Assembly: GCA_022225965.2 (NCBI GenBank) | Contig: JAKJXP020000167.1 | Location: forward strand, 1-54,041 | Reading direction: 5' to 3' | DNA: 54,041 nucleotides | Origin: Diatrype stigma | Taxonomy: Eukaryota; Ascomycota; Sordariomycetes; Xylariales; Diatrypaceae | Shown: one piece after another, positions 44,591 through 54,041 of the stretch | Layout of the letters: each line of letters opens with the position of its first letter | How positions within the stretch are numbered: the stretch's first letter is position 1 | Program-made: the position numbers and the translations under genes | Notes under the pieces: model-generated | Seen by the model: only the letters and a program-made list of their open reading frames with translations | Told to the model about the DNA's origin: nothing | Database searches by the model: none

Positions 44591-45988
44591 TTAGGTGTCT
44601 TGTAAGTTTTGTGTCGATTCTGAAGCCGTGCCTCTTGCAGGAAAACTCCTTAGCGGGATGCCATTATGAATACCTTGCTGATAGACATTCCTGGGGTCCA
44701 GTCTCTCGCGATTAGAGCGTGGCCAGGTAGGTGCTCGACTCCTGGAAGTGCCACTCCATGATCTCCACGCCAATGGCTTCAAGATCGATGGTAACTTGGT
44801 CAACCCCAAACCAGCGAGAGTGCTTGGAACAGCAGGCGCACAAAATACAAGAAACGTGCATGTCATTTCTGCCAGGGACCAAAGTGACACCTTTGATATA
44901 GTGTATACTACATCGTCTGACTGATAGTACTGGACAGCTGCTGCCATTCGTCCACAAGCACATAGGCATGTTCTATTGATCGAATCCTGTCGTGTCAGCG
45001 ATAACACATTGCAGGAAGTCTGACAAGCTATGAACCATATCTTACAGGAGTCCGATAGTAAATATCAGCAAGAGGCCAAGCTTCTTGGAACTTGATAGCT
45101 GGAGCTCATAAAGGGTTTTCTGCGGTAGAACGAGTATAAAAATATCGAGAAAGACGTTAATACCGGCGGCAGAAACGAAGGTGAGTTTACTAGAGCCGCA
45201 ACGTCCACCTGGGATGGTTTTATCCCATATTTTCTTGTGGGGAAAGCAGATGAGGTTGTTGGCGATTATCGTGGCCGAGTAATAGAGGACGGTGAGACAT
45301 ATTAAACTATAAGATGTCCAGTAGAAGAAATTGCGAACACGGCGAGGCACAAATATTCGAATCCATTCCCTCAAGATACAAGTTTTCATGACCATCATGG
45401 TAACTTGGTACATCATATTGTCGACGTATATGATCTATGATATAATCAATATCTTACATCAAAGAGTTATAGGCGATAACTGAATGCATCTCCACTTACG
45501 TATAGGCTCGTTGACAAATCCCTCACCCGAATATCCCACTGATGTATCAGTCCACCGATTGCTGCGATATGCCAGTAGATAAAATAGACATATACAATAA
45601 AGGCTGCCTGCTTGAGAAGTCAGCAACCGTTGTATTATACTATCTATGGTGAAGGCAAAGTAGCTAACGTATCCCGTGATTGAGAGGTCTATATATATTA
45701 GGTTAGCCAACACATACATCATATATGGTTCCGATCTTGAAAGTCTCTGAGCATCTCACAATCTTCTATCTCAATCCTCTTCAAACAGAAAACTCTTGAG
45801 TAGGCACGATTTAAAACAGAAAGCGAAGATAGAACCAAGCAAACTGTGAGGACCGCACGACAGAGAGTATTGCCATTGGGCGGGTTCTCGAAGTTGGGCA
45901 CTATGCCCGCTGGGGGTTGAAGTGCGGGACCGTTGAGAATTCTCTCTTGCTCAGCTGGTGCGAGGAAAGAGATTTGGTCCAGTGACAT
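44591..45988 (-). CDS. Rhodopsin-domain (Pth11-like/SAT4-type) integral membrane protein, 375 aa
   Basis: Five exons fit: 45988-45760, 45688-45669 (only 20 nt), 45607-45500, 45434-45046 and 44972-44591; introns are 71, 61, 65 and 73 bp, GT-AG, with agreeing phases. The joined protein shows the fungal rhodopsin-domain signature: NPPNGNTLCRAVLTVCLVLS (TM1), RIEIEDY, then AAFIVYVYFIYW, GGLIHQWDIRVRDL, LKTSIL-like MKTCILREWIRIFVP, NFFYWTSYSLICLTVLYY, FPHKKIWDKTIPGGRC, FVSAAGINVFLDIFILVLP and VVYTISKVSLWSLAEMTCTFLVFCAPAVP. Seven membrane spans are expected, with a hydrophilic C-terminal tail. Despite the name these proteins usually lack the retinal Lys; the group includes Pth11-type receptors that sense host or surface cues. 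The ligand is unknown. The tiny second exon is needed to keep the frame and the ED-Y-L join, so annotation pipelines may miss it. Confidence 0.85.
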
Positions 45989-46966
45989 GTTTGTATCTGT
46001 CGAAATATCAATACGGGATCATTAAAATTTGAATGCTTGCAACGATCGGGGTAATGATAGTGCATATGAACTGAAACTAACCTCTGAGAGACGTTTAGAC
46101 GATATGCCCCTATATCTCCTGTAAAGTTCCTAGGATTCCGCCCGGGGGTGAGATGCTCGAGAGCTCCGAGAAGGATAGCCGAGCCTTGTCATCTTGTGTT
46201 ACACCGGTAGTAATCCTGTGCCGCCAAACCGCAGTCGAATGTTGGTTGCTAGCTTATGCCACCCTAGTTTGCATAATACATCCAGCAGAGCGTAAATGCA
46301 TCGTATGCAGTCAGATGGGATCGTCGCCAAGGAAAACATACCAACTTCATCATCAAGCCACATCCAATCCTAGTCCGGTTGGGTCCAGTGCATGTGCTCC
46401 TAAACATGTCTAAGGAGTAATCAGGGGCGCCTGAAACCTACGCCGAGTGGCGACACAGCCTGACCAGCTGGGCCCCCACGAGACTATGCGTATACATTCA
46501 GTGATACAGCAATCCGTAAACACCTAGAAGAAATGATTCATTTGCATAAGCTATTATCCAATCCAATCCAGTGATACACTGGCACATCTTACATCAGCTT
46601 TGATTCTCCGTACCCGTACCCGTTCTTGGCATCACGGGTATGTTATCCGCGGCGCAGTAATAATTTAATAACGAGAGCCTAACGATTGAACATGAACCTA
46701 TACACATATCATACGTATTTCTAAAGTAGGTTTTGAAGAAGTTCAGAGAGTATCCGGGCAATGGGTGTTACTCTTTTATATTGGGTGGAGAGGGTAACCA
46801 TCCCCAAGGAGCTTGCTTGGCATGTCTGACCCGATGGTTGATCTACTGTATAAAATGTTGAAGGTTCGCTCCAATCAGAAGCTGTCGTCGCTGCGATTAC
46901 TATAATAAGCTTACTTGCAATTGGTTAACATGACCAAGACGTATTGCGACTTGCAATCCTCGCAGT
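45989..46966. other. Intergenic, promoter and simple repeats
   Basis: No gene is seen. It contains the promoter of the rhodopsin-domain gene, two direct copies of CAGTGATACA (46499 and 46572 areas) and a small CCGTACCCGTACCCG tandem near 46608. The right border is the left target-site duplication of the MITE. Confidence 0.5.
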
Positions 46967-47216
46967 CAGGGTGTTACGCAACGCAACCTGTACAACGCGA
47001 TTGCTACCAATTGGTTGCCACCAGCATCTGCAACCCATCCATTCGGGATTTTTCTGAATTGCGCAACCTGCAACGCAACCCACGATACCTTCCCTTAGTT
47101 GCGTAACTGGTTGCACGTTGCAGTGGCTGGTGATTGTGGCTAGTATATACCGCCACAATAAGGATTATAGGGACTATCAGGTACCTAGTAAGGGTTAAAG
47201 TGGAGGCTAAGGGGGA

Positions 47217-47236
47217 GGGGGGGGGGGGGGGGGGGG
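47217..47236. repeat. Poly-G tract inside the MITE
   Basis: Twenty consecutive G after GGGGGA. It may be inflated by sequencing chemistry, as at the contig ends, but its flanks are unique, not duplicated, and continuous. Confidence 0.7.
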
Positions 47237-47272
47237 AGTTGCTAAAAGGGGGGTGCCAGGTATGGGTTGGAA

Positions 47273-47317
47273 CCTTTTATTAAACAGCCTTTTATTAAAC
47301 AGCCTTTTATTAGGCAG
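47273..47317 (+). repeat. 15-bp tandem repeat, three units
   Basis: CCTTTTATTAAACAG occurs twice exactly and a third time with changes (CCTTTTATTAGGCAG), in the middle of the MITE. Confidence 0.9.
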
Positions 47318-47550
47318 GGCTGCTAATAATGTGCTTCGGATATGCCAGATAAACGCCCAAAATCCGTTTTACGACCTTTATATATGCCCTTACTTTAACC
47401 CGATTTGGGTACTGCAACCAATGCAACGCCATTGCAATTTGGTTGCAATTGCGTAACGGCAATCCACCAAATCCAAGGGGCTGGTTGCAGTTACTGCAAT
47501 CCATCCACCAGAGGTCCTGGTTGCAGTGGATTGCGTTGCGTGACATCCTG

Positions 47551-48031
47551 CTCGCAGTGCAATGATAAGCTATCTTACGCTCGCTGGGTTACACTGCTGG
47601 GTAAGGCAGTAACAACAGGTATTAGGTGCATCATGCATGGTGATGGTGCTTTTAACAAATGCAGCTAATTATCCGCAAGATGTCACAGTGCGTACAAGAA
47701 TGATAGGAAGGGGGGTGTATATGCTGTGCCCATAACATGTCATGGCTGCCATACCTTTCGTATATAATTACTAGATGAACCTCCATTGAAATAATCATCG
47801 CGTCGTTTAATGCCATAATTCTCGTAAAAGGCATTGTATATGCATAACAATTATGAGGAGAATTCATCTCTGCAATGGGGAATGTTGGGTGGGAGTCAAC
47901 TTTGAGGGAACAAATACCTTGGATCTATTGGTCGACTAACCGCACCGTAAAAACACTTGTAGTGACACGTACATACCGACATGTATTTCCTGCATAATAA
48001 AAAAGGAAGAATCAATTGTCTAATTGATCCT
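47551..48031. other. Intergenic, right flank of the MITE
   Basis: It begins with the right target-site duplication (47551-47558). No gene is seen. The last 30 bases are the 3' flank of the tRNA gene and include a T-run on the minus strand near 47998-48003. Confidence 0.5.
47998..48003 (-). terminator. RNA polymerase III terminator of tRNA-Gly
   Basis: On the minus strand six consecutive T lie about 29 bases past the 3' end of the tRNA, the usual termination signal for polymerase III. Confidence 0.6.
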
Positions 48032-48146
48032 TTGCTCAAGCCGGGGTTTGAACCCGAGTCTCCAGAGATTTCAGCTACGACCGACCCAATTGCACGTTGG
48101 GGGTCTGGCTTGGAAGTCTGGCGTGCTACCACTTCACTACTTGAGC
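48032..48146 (-). tRNA. tRNA-Gly (anticodon UCC) with a 44-base intron
   Basis: On the minus strand the acceptor stem is GCTCAAG (48146-48140) paired with CTTGAGC (48039-48033), seven perfect pairs, discriminator A at 48032. The D arm reads TAGTGAAGTGGTAGCAC, much like yeast tRNA-Gly. The anticodon stem CCAGA pairs with TCTGG, and the loop begins CTTCCA, giving anticodon TCC. Between the loop and the 3' half lies a 44-base insert at the canonical position (after base 37), which has an internal GACCC/GGGTC hairpin. The T arm is TCGGG-TTCAAAC-CCCGG. The mature tRNA would be 71 bases, right for glycine. A and B box promoters are inside the gene. The discriminator and acceptor are intact and there are no mismatches in the stems other than one in the D stem, so the gene looks functional. 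Confidence 0.88.
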
Positions 48147-48992
48147 TTTTCTGCTCGTCGGTGCTGTATCCTCCCATATGTAGTCACGGTCGGTCGTTGT
48201 CGGTTGTTGCTGTAGGGACACGAAGGAACGCCAGGCCCGGTGGGAGAGCTACGGTACATAGCTACCAGGAGATGATTAACACTTCAAGGTTATGACCGAT
48301 CTGCATTATCCAATGGTTTAGCAATGGTACTAAACAGCGATTGGTGTGTCAGGGGCGTGTAAGGACTATCCTCAAAATCCTTTGTTTGAAGTTATTGGTA
48401 CCAATCACTTGTGTAGAGCACCAGTGCATGAATGGAAACGTACCTTTGTTGCTCTGTGTTGATCATTTTTGCGGTACATCACAAGTACACGTATCGAAGG
48501 GAGCCTTTCCATTTTTACGACTTAATAACTGTTTCAGTGTTCATGGAATACAGGTAACGTGGTCAGATAAATGAATTTATCTGACTTATACTCGTGGAAA
48601 TTTATGCTAAAGGCTTCTATTACAGAAGATCTGCAACGTCAAGTTCTTTTCTTTTTGTTAAGGGGGTGCAATGGCATAGTTATTGAGCTGTGCCCAGCCT
48701 TTGTATCACGTTTGAACGCCCCTTTATTGAAAGTTGGAACTATGACTAAGTGCGTTAGGACTGATTTACCCACAAAGAACCCGATCTTGACATATCCATT
48801 TTCTCCTTTAACAAATTCCCTTTGCTATCCGGATTAGGGTCTTGTCTTCAGCTATGCTGCCATGCTGCCGTCAAGCAAACGCAGCCTAATGTAAGTCCTA
48901 TTCGAGTCCGGCAAAAAGAATATACCTTAAGCTGTGTCAATCAAGGTATTCTGAACCTCGTCTCAAGTTAGCAGCATCGGAATCGCCGCATC
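48147..48992. other. Intergenic, no gene seen
   Basis: Open frames of 63-104 codons are scattered without recognisable content. The right end is the promoter and possible 5' leader of the kinesin gene. A plausible acceptor (ttagcag, about 48973) just before the ATG suggests a 5' leader intron may exist. Confidence 0.5.
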
Positions 48993-51900
48993 ATGGTTTA
49001 CTTCTATGCCAACTATGAATACAAGACCCCGGCGCTGTCAGGGGGTGGTATGTGGGCCTACGGTTTGAAATCTAAGGGACAAGTACCAGGCTCCACACCC
49101 ACAAGACCCGGAAATATTGATATAGGGAAAGATAATAAATCGTCGCTTAAAGGTGGCACTCCGAAGGTCGCTCCAGGACGAGCTTCGAGGTTCCGAGATG
49201 CAACTAGCACCGCCGCACCGAGGGGAGTTTTGACTAGCCTAGCTACATCTACAGTATCACAAACTGAAGCTCATGGTCATATAACGAGTATGTAAATGCC
49301 ATTCTTACTGATTGCCAATCCGCTTCGTGGGAGTAGTTGTAGCCTGTTGAATCCAGCCATTCACCAGAAGCATGGAAAAGTTGCAGAAATAACGCTTGGC
49401 AAGGGCTAAGATATCGGTTCTGAGCCACTGTCTATGATAATTGGAGTCCCCGTTGTTGTTCTAACTGTTTGACGGTTCCAGGTTCCCATTTTGATACGAA
49501 AGTCAATGGCCTCGACGTAAGGTTGGGCAAAATTCAGCAGATGCTCGTAAGTAGCCTCGACAACCAGAAGGATCTGCAGCAATACTTGAAGACGAGCACT
49601 GAAACCCGTGAGAAGCCCTCGGTAAATCCGTCTGACAGTATGCATTCCCTAACTAGAAACAGAAGCACGTCTAGAAGCCACCCTCGACCTAGGAAACCAA
49701 AATGCGAAACTCACAGATAGTCTTAATGCGGTCAAGAACGAAAATGTTGATTTGAAGCTTCAGATGCAGAGTGCAGAGCGCAATCATCTTGTAAAACGCA
49801 ACAACTTAGAACAAGACCATCGCAAAGCCATACACAAGTTTCGAGACCAGCAACGAGCTCTCGAATATAGGCTCGAAGTAACCCGGAAAGACCACGACCA
49901 TGCATCTAAAGAGGCAGAGTTACAACAGAGGAACGAGATCACGAACATAGAACGACGGTATGAGAAACTTATCCACGAGAATGCCACTGCACTGGAGAAG
50001 AAAAATGAACTTGCACAGCAGCTTCAAGGTCAGCTCGATACACTTGCAGGTAAATTGCAACGGGAACATGAGACCGAAATGAGGAATCGCGAAAAGGATA
50101 TCCAGAAACTTCAAGAAGACGTCAATGGCCACTTATTTGAGAAGGCACACCTGCTTGAACAGCATCGGGACCAGGTTGAAGCACTCAAGGCAACCGAGAA
50201 TCTCCTCAAAAGGATCGATGCTCAGCAAGCTAGTAAGGATGACCTTAAGAAAGCGCACGAAGAGCAAAATAAATTGCTACAAGCCATTGAAAAGGGTATT
50301 CAAGAAATGGATGCCAGCCAGCCAAACAAGGACAATGTCACACAGCAGTATGAAGAACAGGCCAAATCACTTCAGACAATCAAGAAGCAGCTAGAGGACA
50401 TGGACGGTCGGCAACTGGACAAGGCCATTGCTATGGAGAAATATGACGAGCAGGTCAAATCACTCACTGCAATTGAGGCGCAGCTGCAGAAGATGGATGA
50501 GCGGCAACGAAATCAGGAGGGGGACTCGACAAGGCACGAAGAGCAGCTCAATTCCCTTCAAGCGATCGAAAAGCACCTCGTAGAGATTGATGCACGGCAG
50601 TTAGATAAAGACAACGCTACTGCCGTGTATCAAGAGCAGATGAATGCGCTTAATGGGATCGGAAAGCGTCTCGAAGACATGAGTGCCCGGCAGGTAGAGG
50701 TCGGGAATGTCACGGCAAGATACGAAGAGCAGGTTGAGTCATTGAACGCAGTCAGGAGGCGTATTGAGGAAATGGACGAACGACAACTGGATGCAAACCT
50801 CATCGTCAAATACGAAGCGCAGATCACTTCACTCAACGCCATCGGGAAACGCCTGGAAGATATCGATGCGCGGCAATTGGACAAGGATAATGCCACGCAA
50901 AAGCACGATGAAGAGGTTCAAATCCTCAGGGGGATAGAAAGTCTCCTCAAGGATATGAATAATCCCGACATTGCCACTCGGAAACAAGAGGAACAGGCCG
51001 AATCGTTCAGGGCGATCGAAACACTGATCAAGAAATTGGATGAACACCAACCAGACAAGGACCTTCTCGAGGCAAACCATCGAGAACAGGTTCAAGAGTT
51101 GAAGATGATTGGCGACCTTGTCAAAGCCCTGAGCGCCCAACAGCCACAGGAGAAGCTCGCACAGACCCATCAAGAGCAGATGGAAGCGCTAAATTCCATT
51201 GGAAACCTGGTGAACAATATCAGCACCCAGAACTTTGCTCAACGTCACGAGGAACAAGTAAAAACGCTCATTGTCATCGAAGATCTTCTGAAAGAAGTTA
51301 CGGCACAACATCCTGACCGAAGAGAAATAATTGAGAAACACGAAGAGCAACTACGAAACATCAAAAGCTTAGAGAGCGAGTTCAAGGTGCAGCTTGAAAA
51401 TGTAGAAAATGCCATAAACACGTTTGGGAGTGAACAGCATGGTAAAGAGTACCTTGAACGAAAGCATCAAGAGATTCTGCAAGCCCTGGAAAGGACTCGC
51501 CCAGAGGAACCTGATGCTTCTCTCAAGACCCAGTTAACAGGTATCCAGCAACTTTTGAGAAAGATTGACACCCAGCAACAGACTGCACAGCAAATGATTA
51601 CGGAACAGCCACCAATCCAAGTACTTGACGAAAGTCATCTACCAAAGACCGGACCCATAGAAGACACAGAGCTTCTAAGAAAAATGAAAGAAGAAAATGA
51701 AGACATGCAGCAACGATTTCAGGGGTTGGCGGATCGCCTCGAGGAGGCAAACAGAGCCCTCGCGTCAGCAAGACTAGAAATGCAGCAGACAGGATTGGAC
51801 AAGGAAGCATTAGAGAGATCCGCGGCTTCCTGGAGGCAAGAAAAGGGTGATCTAGAAAGCCAACTAGCAACTGTCACTAACGCGGCGGCGAATGCTAAAA

Positions 51901-53330
51901 CCGTAGGAGATAATCTCGAGTCGGAAATAGACAGGCTGCAAAGAGAGTTGGATACGGAAAGGAAACACTTGGAACTGGAAACTAAGAGACTACAAGCGCA
52001 CATCGGGGAGCTAGCAAAGAAGTCCGAGGCTCAGGAGTACGGGAGGCGTCACCTGTTCGAGCAAGTGCAGACGCTCCGGGGGAATATCCGGGTCATGTGC
52101 CGCATCCGGCCGCCTCTCCCTGAGACGCCGCAGAAGCTGCTGGTGGACTTCCACCCCGCCAGGGGCGAGTTCGTGGACCACTACCAGAAGATCGAGGTGA
52201 TCGCGGAGCGGGCTACGGCGACGGGGCAAGTCCGGCAGTCGAGCAAGTTCCTCGAGTGCGAGCGGATCTTCACAGCGGAGCACACCAACAAGGACGTGTT
52301 CGAGGAGATCAGCCAGCTGACGGCGTCGGCGATGCAGGGGAAGAAGGTCACGATCTTCTGCTACGGGCAGACGGGCAGCGGCAAGACGTTCACCATGAAC
52401 CACCGGGTCGACGCGGAGGGCGGCTCCGCCAGCGACGACGACGGCATCATCCACCGCTCGCTACGCATGGTGTTCGCCGACGCCAGCGCGACCCGGGCGC
52501 GGTACCGGTATGACATGCAGATGTCGATCGTCGAGGTGTACATCAACGACCTGATCGACCTGCTGCACGCGCGCAAGAAGCACACCATCAAGAGCATGGA
52601 CGAGGCGACGGAGAAGGAGATGACGAGCTACGAGGCCGTGGACGGGCTGATCGAGCAGGCGCTGAACAACCGGGTGGTGGGCGCCACGAACGCCAACGCG
52701 AGCTCGTCGCGGTCCCACCTGATCCTGTGCTTCAAGCTGCAGCGGACGGTGCTGGCCGAGGGGCCCGAGCAGGGGCGGGTCGACAGGGGCATCCTCAACC
52801 TGATCGACCTGGCGGGCTCGGAGAAGAACAAGGAGACGGGCGCGACGGGCCAGCGGCTGGAGGAGTCCAAGGCCATCAACGGCTCCATCTTCGAGCTGAA
52901 CCAGTCCATCACGGCGCTGGCCGAGGGCAGGCCCAAGCGGCCCGGCCACACGCTGACGCGCGTCCTCGACCCGTGCCTCGGCCGGGGCTGCCGCGTCGTC
53001 ATGTTCGTCATGGTGAGCCCGCTTAAGAAGGACCAGGCCGAGACGGAGAACACGATGGCTAAGGCCGAGACGGTGAGTTCTGATTAGCTACCCTGCAAAT
53101 CCCCTTACAGATAACTAGCTACGCTGCCCTAATGCAGTTTGCTTGAACATGACCGTTGCTAATAATGCCTGTTAACGTGCTAGGCCGCGAAAGCAAAACT
53201 GAATAGCAAGATTACGCTTTCACCCACGAGTCCTCTTAATGCCAGGGCTCGTCGTAGTAGCATTCCGGTGCTGAAGAAGGATCCGACGGGGACTAGAAAG
53301 GGTCCAGCTATCAACCCGAAGGGGAAGTAG
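48993..53330 (+). CDS. Kinesin-14 (C-terminal motor) with repetitive coiled-coil stalk, 1325 aa
   Basis: Four exons: 48993-49287, 49482-49607, 49663-53072 and 53184-53330 (introns 194, 55 and 111 bp; the 55-bp intron has donor gtgaga and a cctaac branch). Residues 1-140 are a basic Ser/Gly/Thr-rich tail. A long coiled coil follows (about 150-945), of which about 308-730 is a tandem array of roughly 13 units of 31 residues with the pattern [HY]-E-E-Q-x3-L-x2-I-x3-L-x2-M-D-x-R-Q. The motor starts at GNIRVMCRIRP (947), the C-terminal position and neck that define minus-end-directed kinesin-14 (Ncd/Kar3/KlpA). Visible motor motifs are GQTGSGKT (1042-1049), SSRSH and LIDLAGSEK. The segment that normally reads RNSKLT before the last strand is altered (HTLTRVLDPCLGRGCR). 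About 50 basic residues follow the motor. Usual kinesin-14 length is 600-900, so this is long. Probable role: microtubule crosslinking or minus-end transport in spindle or hyphae. Confidence 0.9.
50163..51431 (+). repeat. Array of about 13 in-frame 93-bp repeats in the kinesin stalk
   Basis: Successive units begin HRDQ, HEEQ, YEEQ, YDEQ, HEEQ, YQEQ, YEEQ, YEAQ, HDEE, QEEQ, HREQ, HQEQ, HEEQ and again HEEQ. Most are exactly 31 residues; a few are 26-30. The end of many units reads RQLDKDNAT. The units are diverged at DNA level, so it is an old duplication under coiled-coil constraint and not a fresh microsatellite. Confidence 0.85.

Positions 53331-54041
<711 letters not shown>

Larger units (their letters stand above)
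46967..47550. mobile_element. Non-autonomous hAT-type MITE, 584 bp, with 8-bp target duplication
   Basis: The left end reads CAGGGTGTTACGCAACGCAA and the right end, reverse-complemented, reads CAGGATGTCACGCAACGCAA: terminal inverted repeats with two differences over 20 bases. The 8 bases directly outside are CTCGCAGT on both sides (46959-46966 and 47551-47558), an exact target-site duplication. CAGGG-type ends and 8-bp duplications are the marks of hAT transposons. There is no transposase frame inside, so the element depends on an enzyme encoded elsewhere. It contains a G tract (47217-47236) and a 15-bp tandem repeat (47273-47317). The exact duplication suggests a fairly recent insertion. A truncated relative is at 28560-28696. 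Confidence 0.87.

Noticed and set aside
43270..45988. Secondary-metabolite cluster (methyltransferase, membrane protein, with MFS and hydrolase farther left)
   Set aside because: No polyketide synthase, peptide synthetase, terpene cyclase, DMATS or pathway-specific transcription factor is in the window, and the candidate tailoring genes are spread over 15 kb with unrelated genes between.
46499..46590. Two copies of CAGTGATACA considered as terminal repeats of a small transposon
   Set aside because: They are in direct orientation, only about 75 bases apart, and have no target duplication.
50163..51431. Regular 93-bp spacing resembling a CRISPR or satellite array
   Set aside because: Repeats are diverged at DNA level and conserved at protein level within one open frame, so they belong to the kinesin stalk; this is also a eukaryotic genome.

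Overview
The window reads as nuclear DNA of a filamentous ascomycete (Pezizomycotina, most likely a Sordariomycete). The basis is the gene style: intron-poor genes with short GT-AG introns (mostly 55-240 bp) that carry CTAAC/CTGAC-type branch sites, GC-rich coding sequence set in AT-richer spacers, and a gene set typical of such fungi (proteinase K-like subtilase, BIM1/X325 copper protein, CE15 glucuronoyl esterase, GH3 beta-xylosidase, Pth11/rhodopsin-domain membrane protein, LaeA-like methyltransferase, Erg28). The species cannot be named from sequence alone. The assembly looks like a short-read draft: the window opens with 33 C, closes with 112 G, and has a 10-N gap at 17493-17502 between two G-runs followed by near-identical 34-base copies.

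Left part (1-14.6 kb): a broken aminoglycoside-phosphotransferase-like gene at the contig edge; an acidic conserved-looking protein of unknown role (1904-3043, -); a protein kinase with an HND catalytic loop and an unusual N-terminal half (5622-7475, +); a Gln/Ala/Gly-rich protein (9367-10755, -); and a secreted subtilase with one intron (13169-14558, -). Middle part (14.6-33 kb): a gene-poor 3.7 kb stretch with the gap, then a BIM1-like copper-binding secreted protein, a ZIP zinc transporter, a secreted CE15 esterase with five exons, a Pro-rich protein with an acidic tail, an HSL-type alpha/beta hydrolase, and a 14-TM DHA2-type MFS exporter tail-to-tail with it.

Right part (33-54 kb): two adjacent unknown genes on the minus strand, an Erg28 homologue, a secreted GH3 beta-xylosidase/glucosidase, a four-exon SAM methyltransferase, a five-exon rhodopsin-domain membrane protein, a repeat-rich interval with a 584-bp hAT-type MITE (8-bp target duplication), an intron-containing tRNA-Gly(UCC), and a 1325-residue kinesin-14 whose stalk holds about 13 copies of a 31-residue repeat.

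The genes do not form one obvious pathway. Three themes recur: plant cell-wall attack (CE15 esterase, GH3 enzyme, subtilase), metal handling (BIM1-like protein beside a ZIP transporter) and export or surface sensing (MFS, rhodopsin-domain protein). There is no polyketide, peptide or terpene backbone enzyme, so this is not a classical secondary-metabolite cluster. The most unusual items are the kinesin-14 with its tandem-repeat stalk and altered motor segment, the CE15 esterase that seems to lack the usual catalytic Glu, the intact MITE, and the hidden first exons of several genes. Gene models below were spliced by eye and need transcript support.
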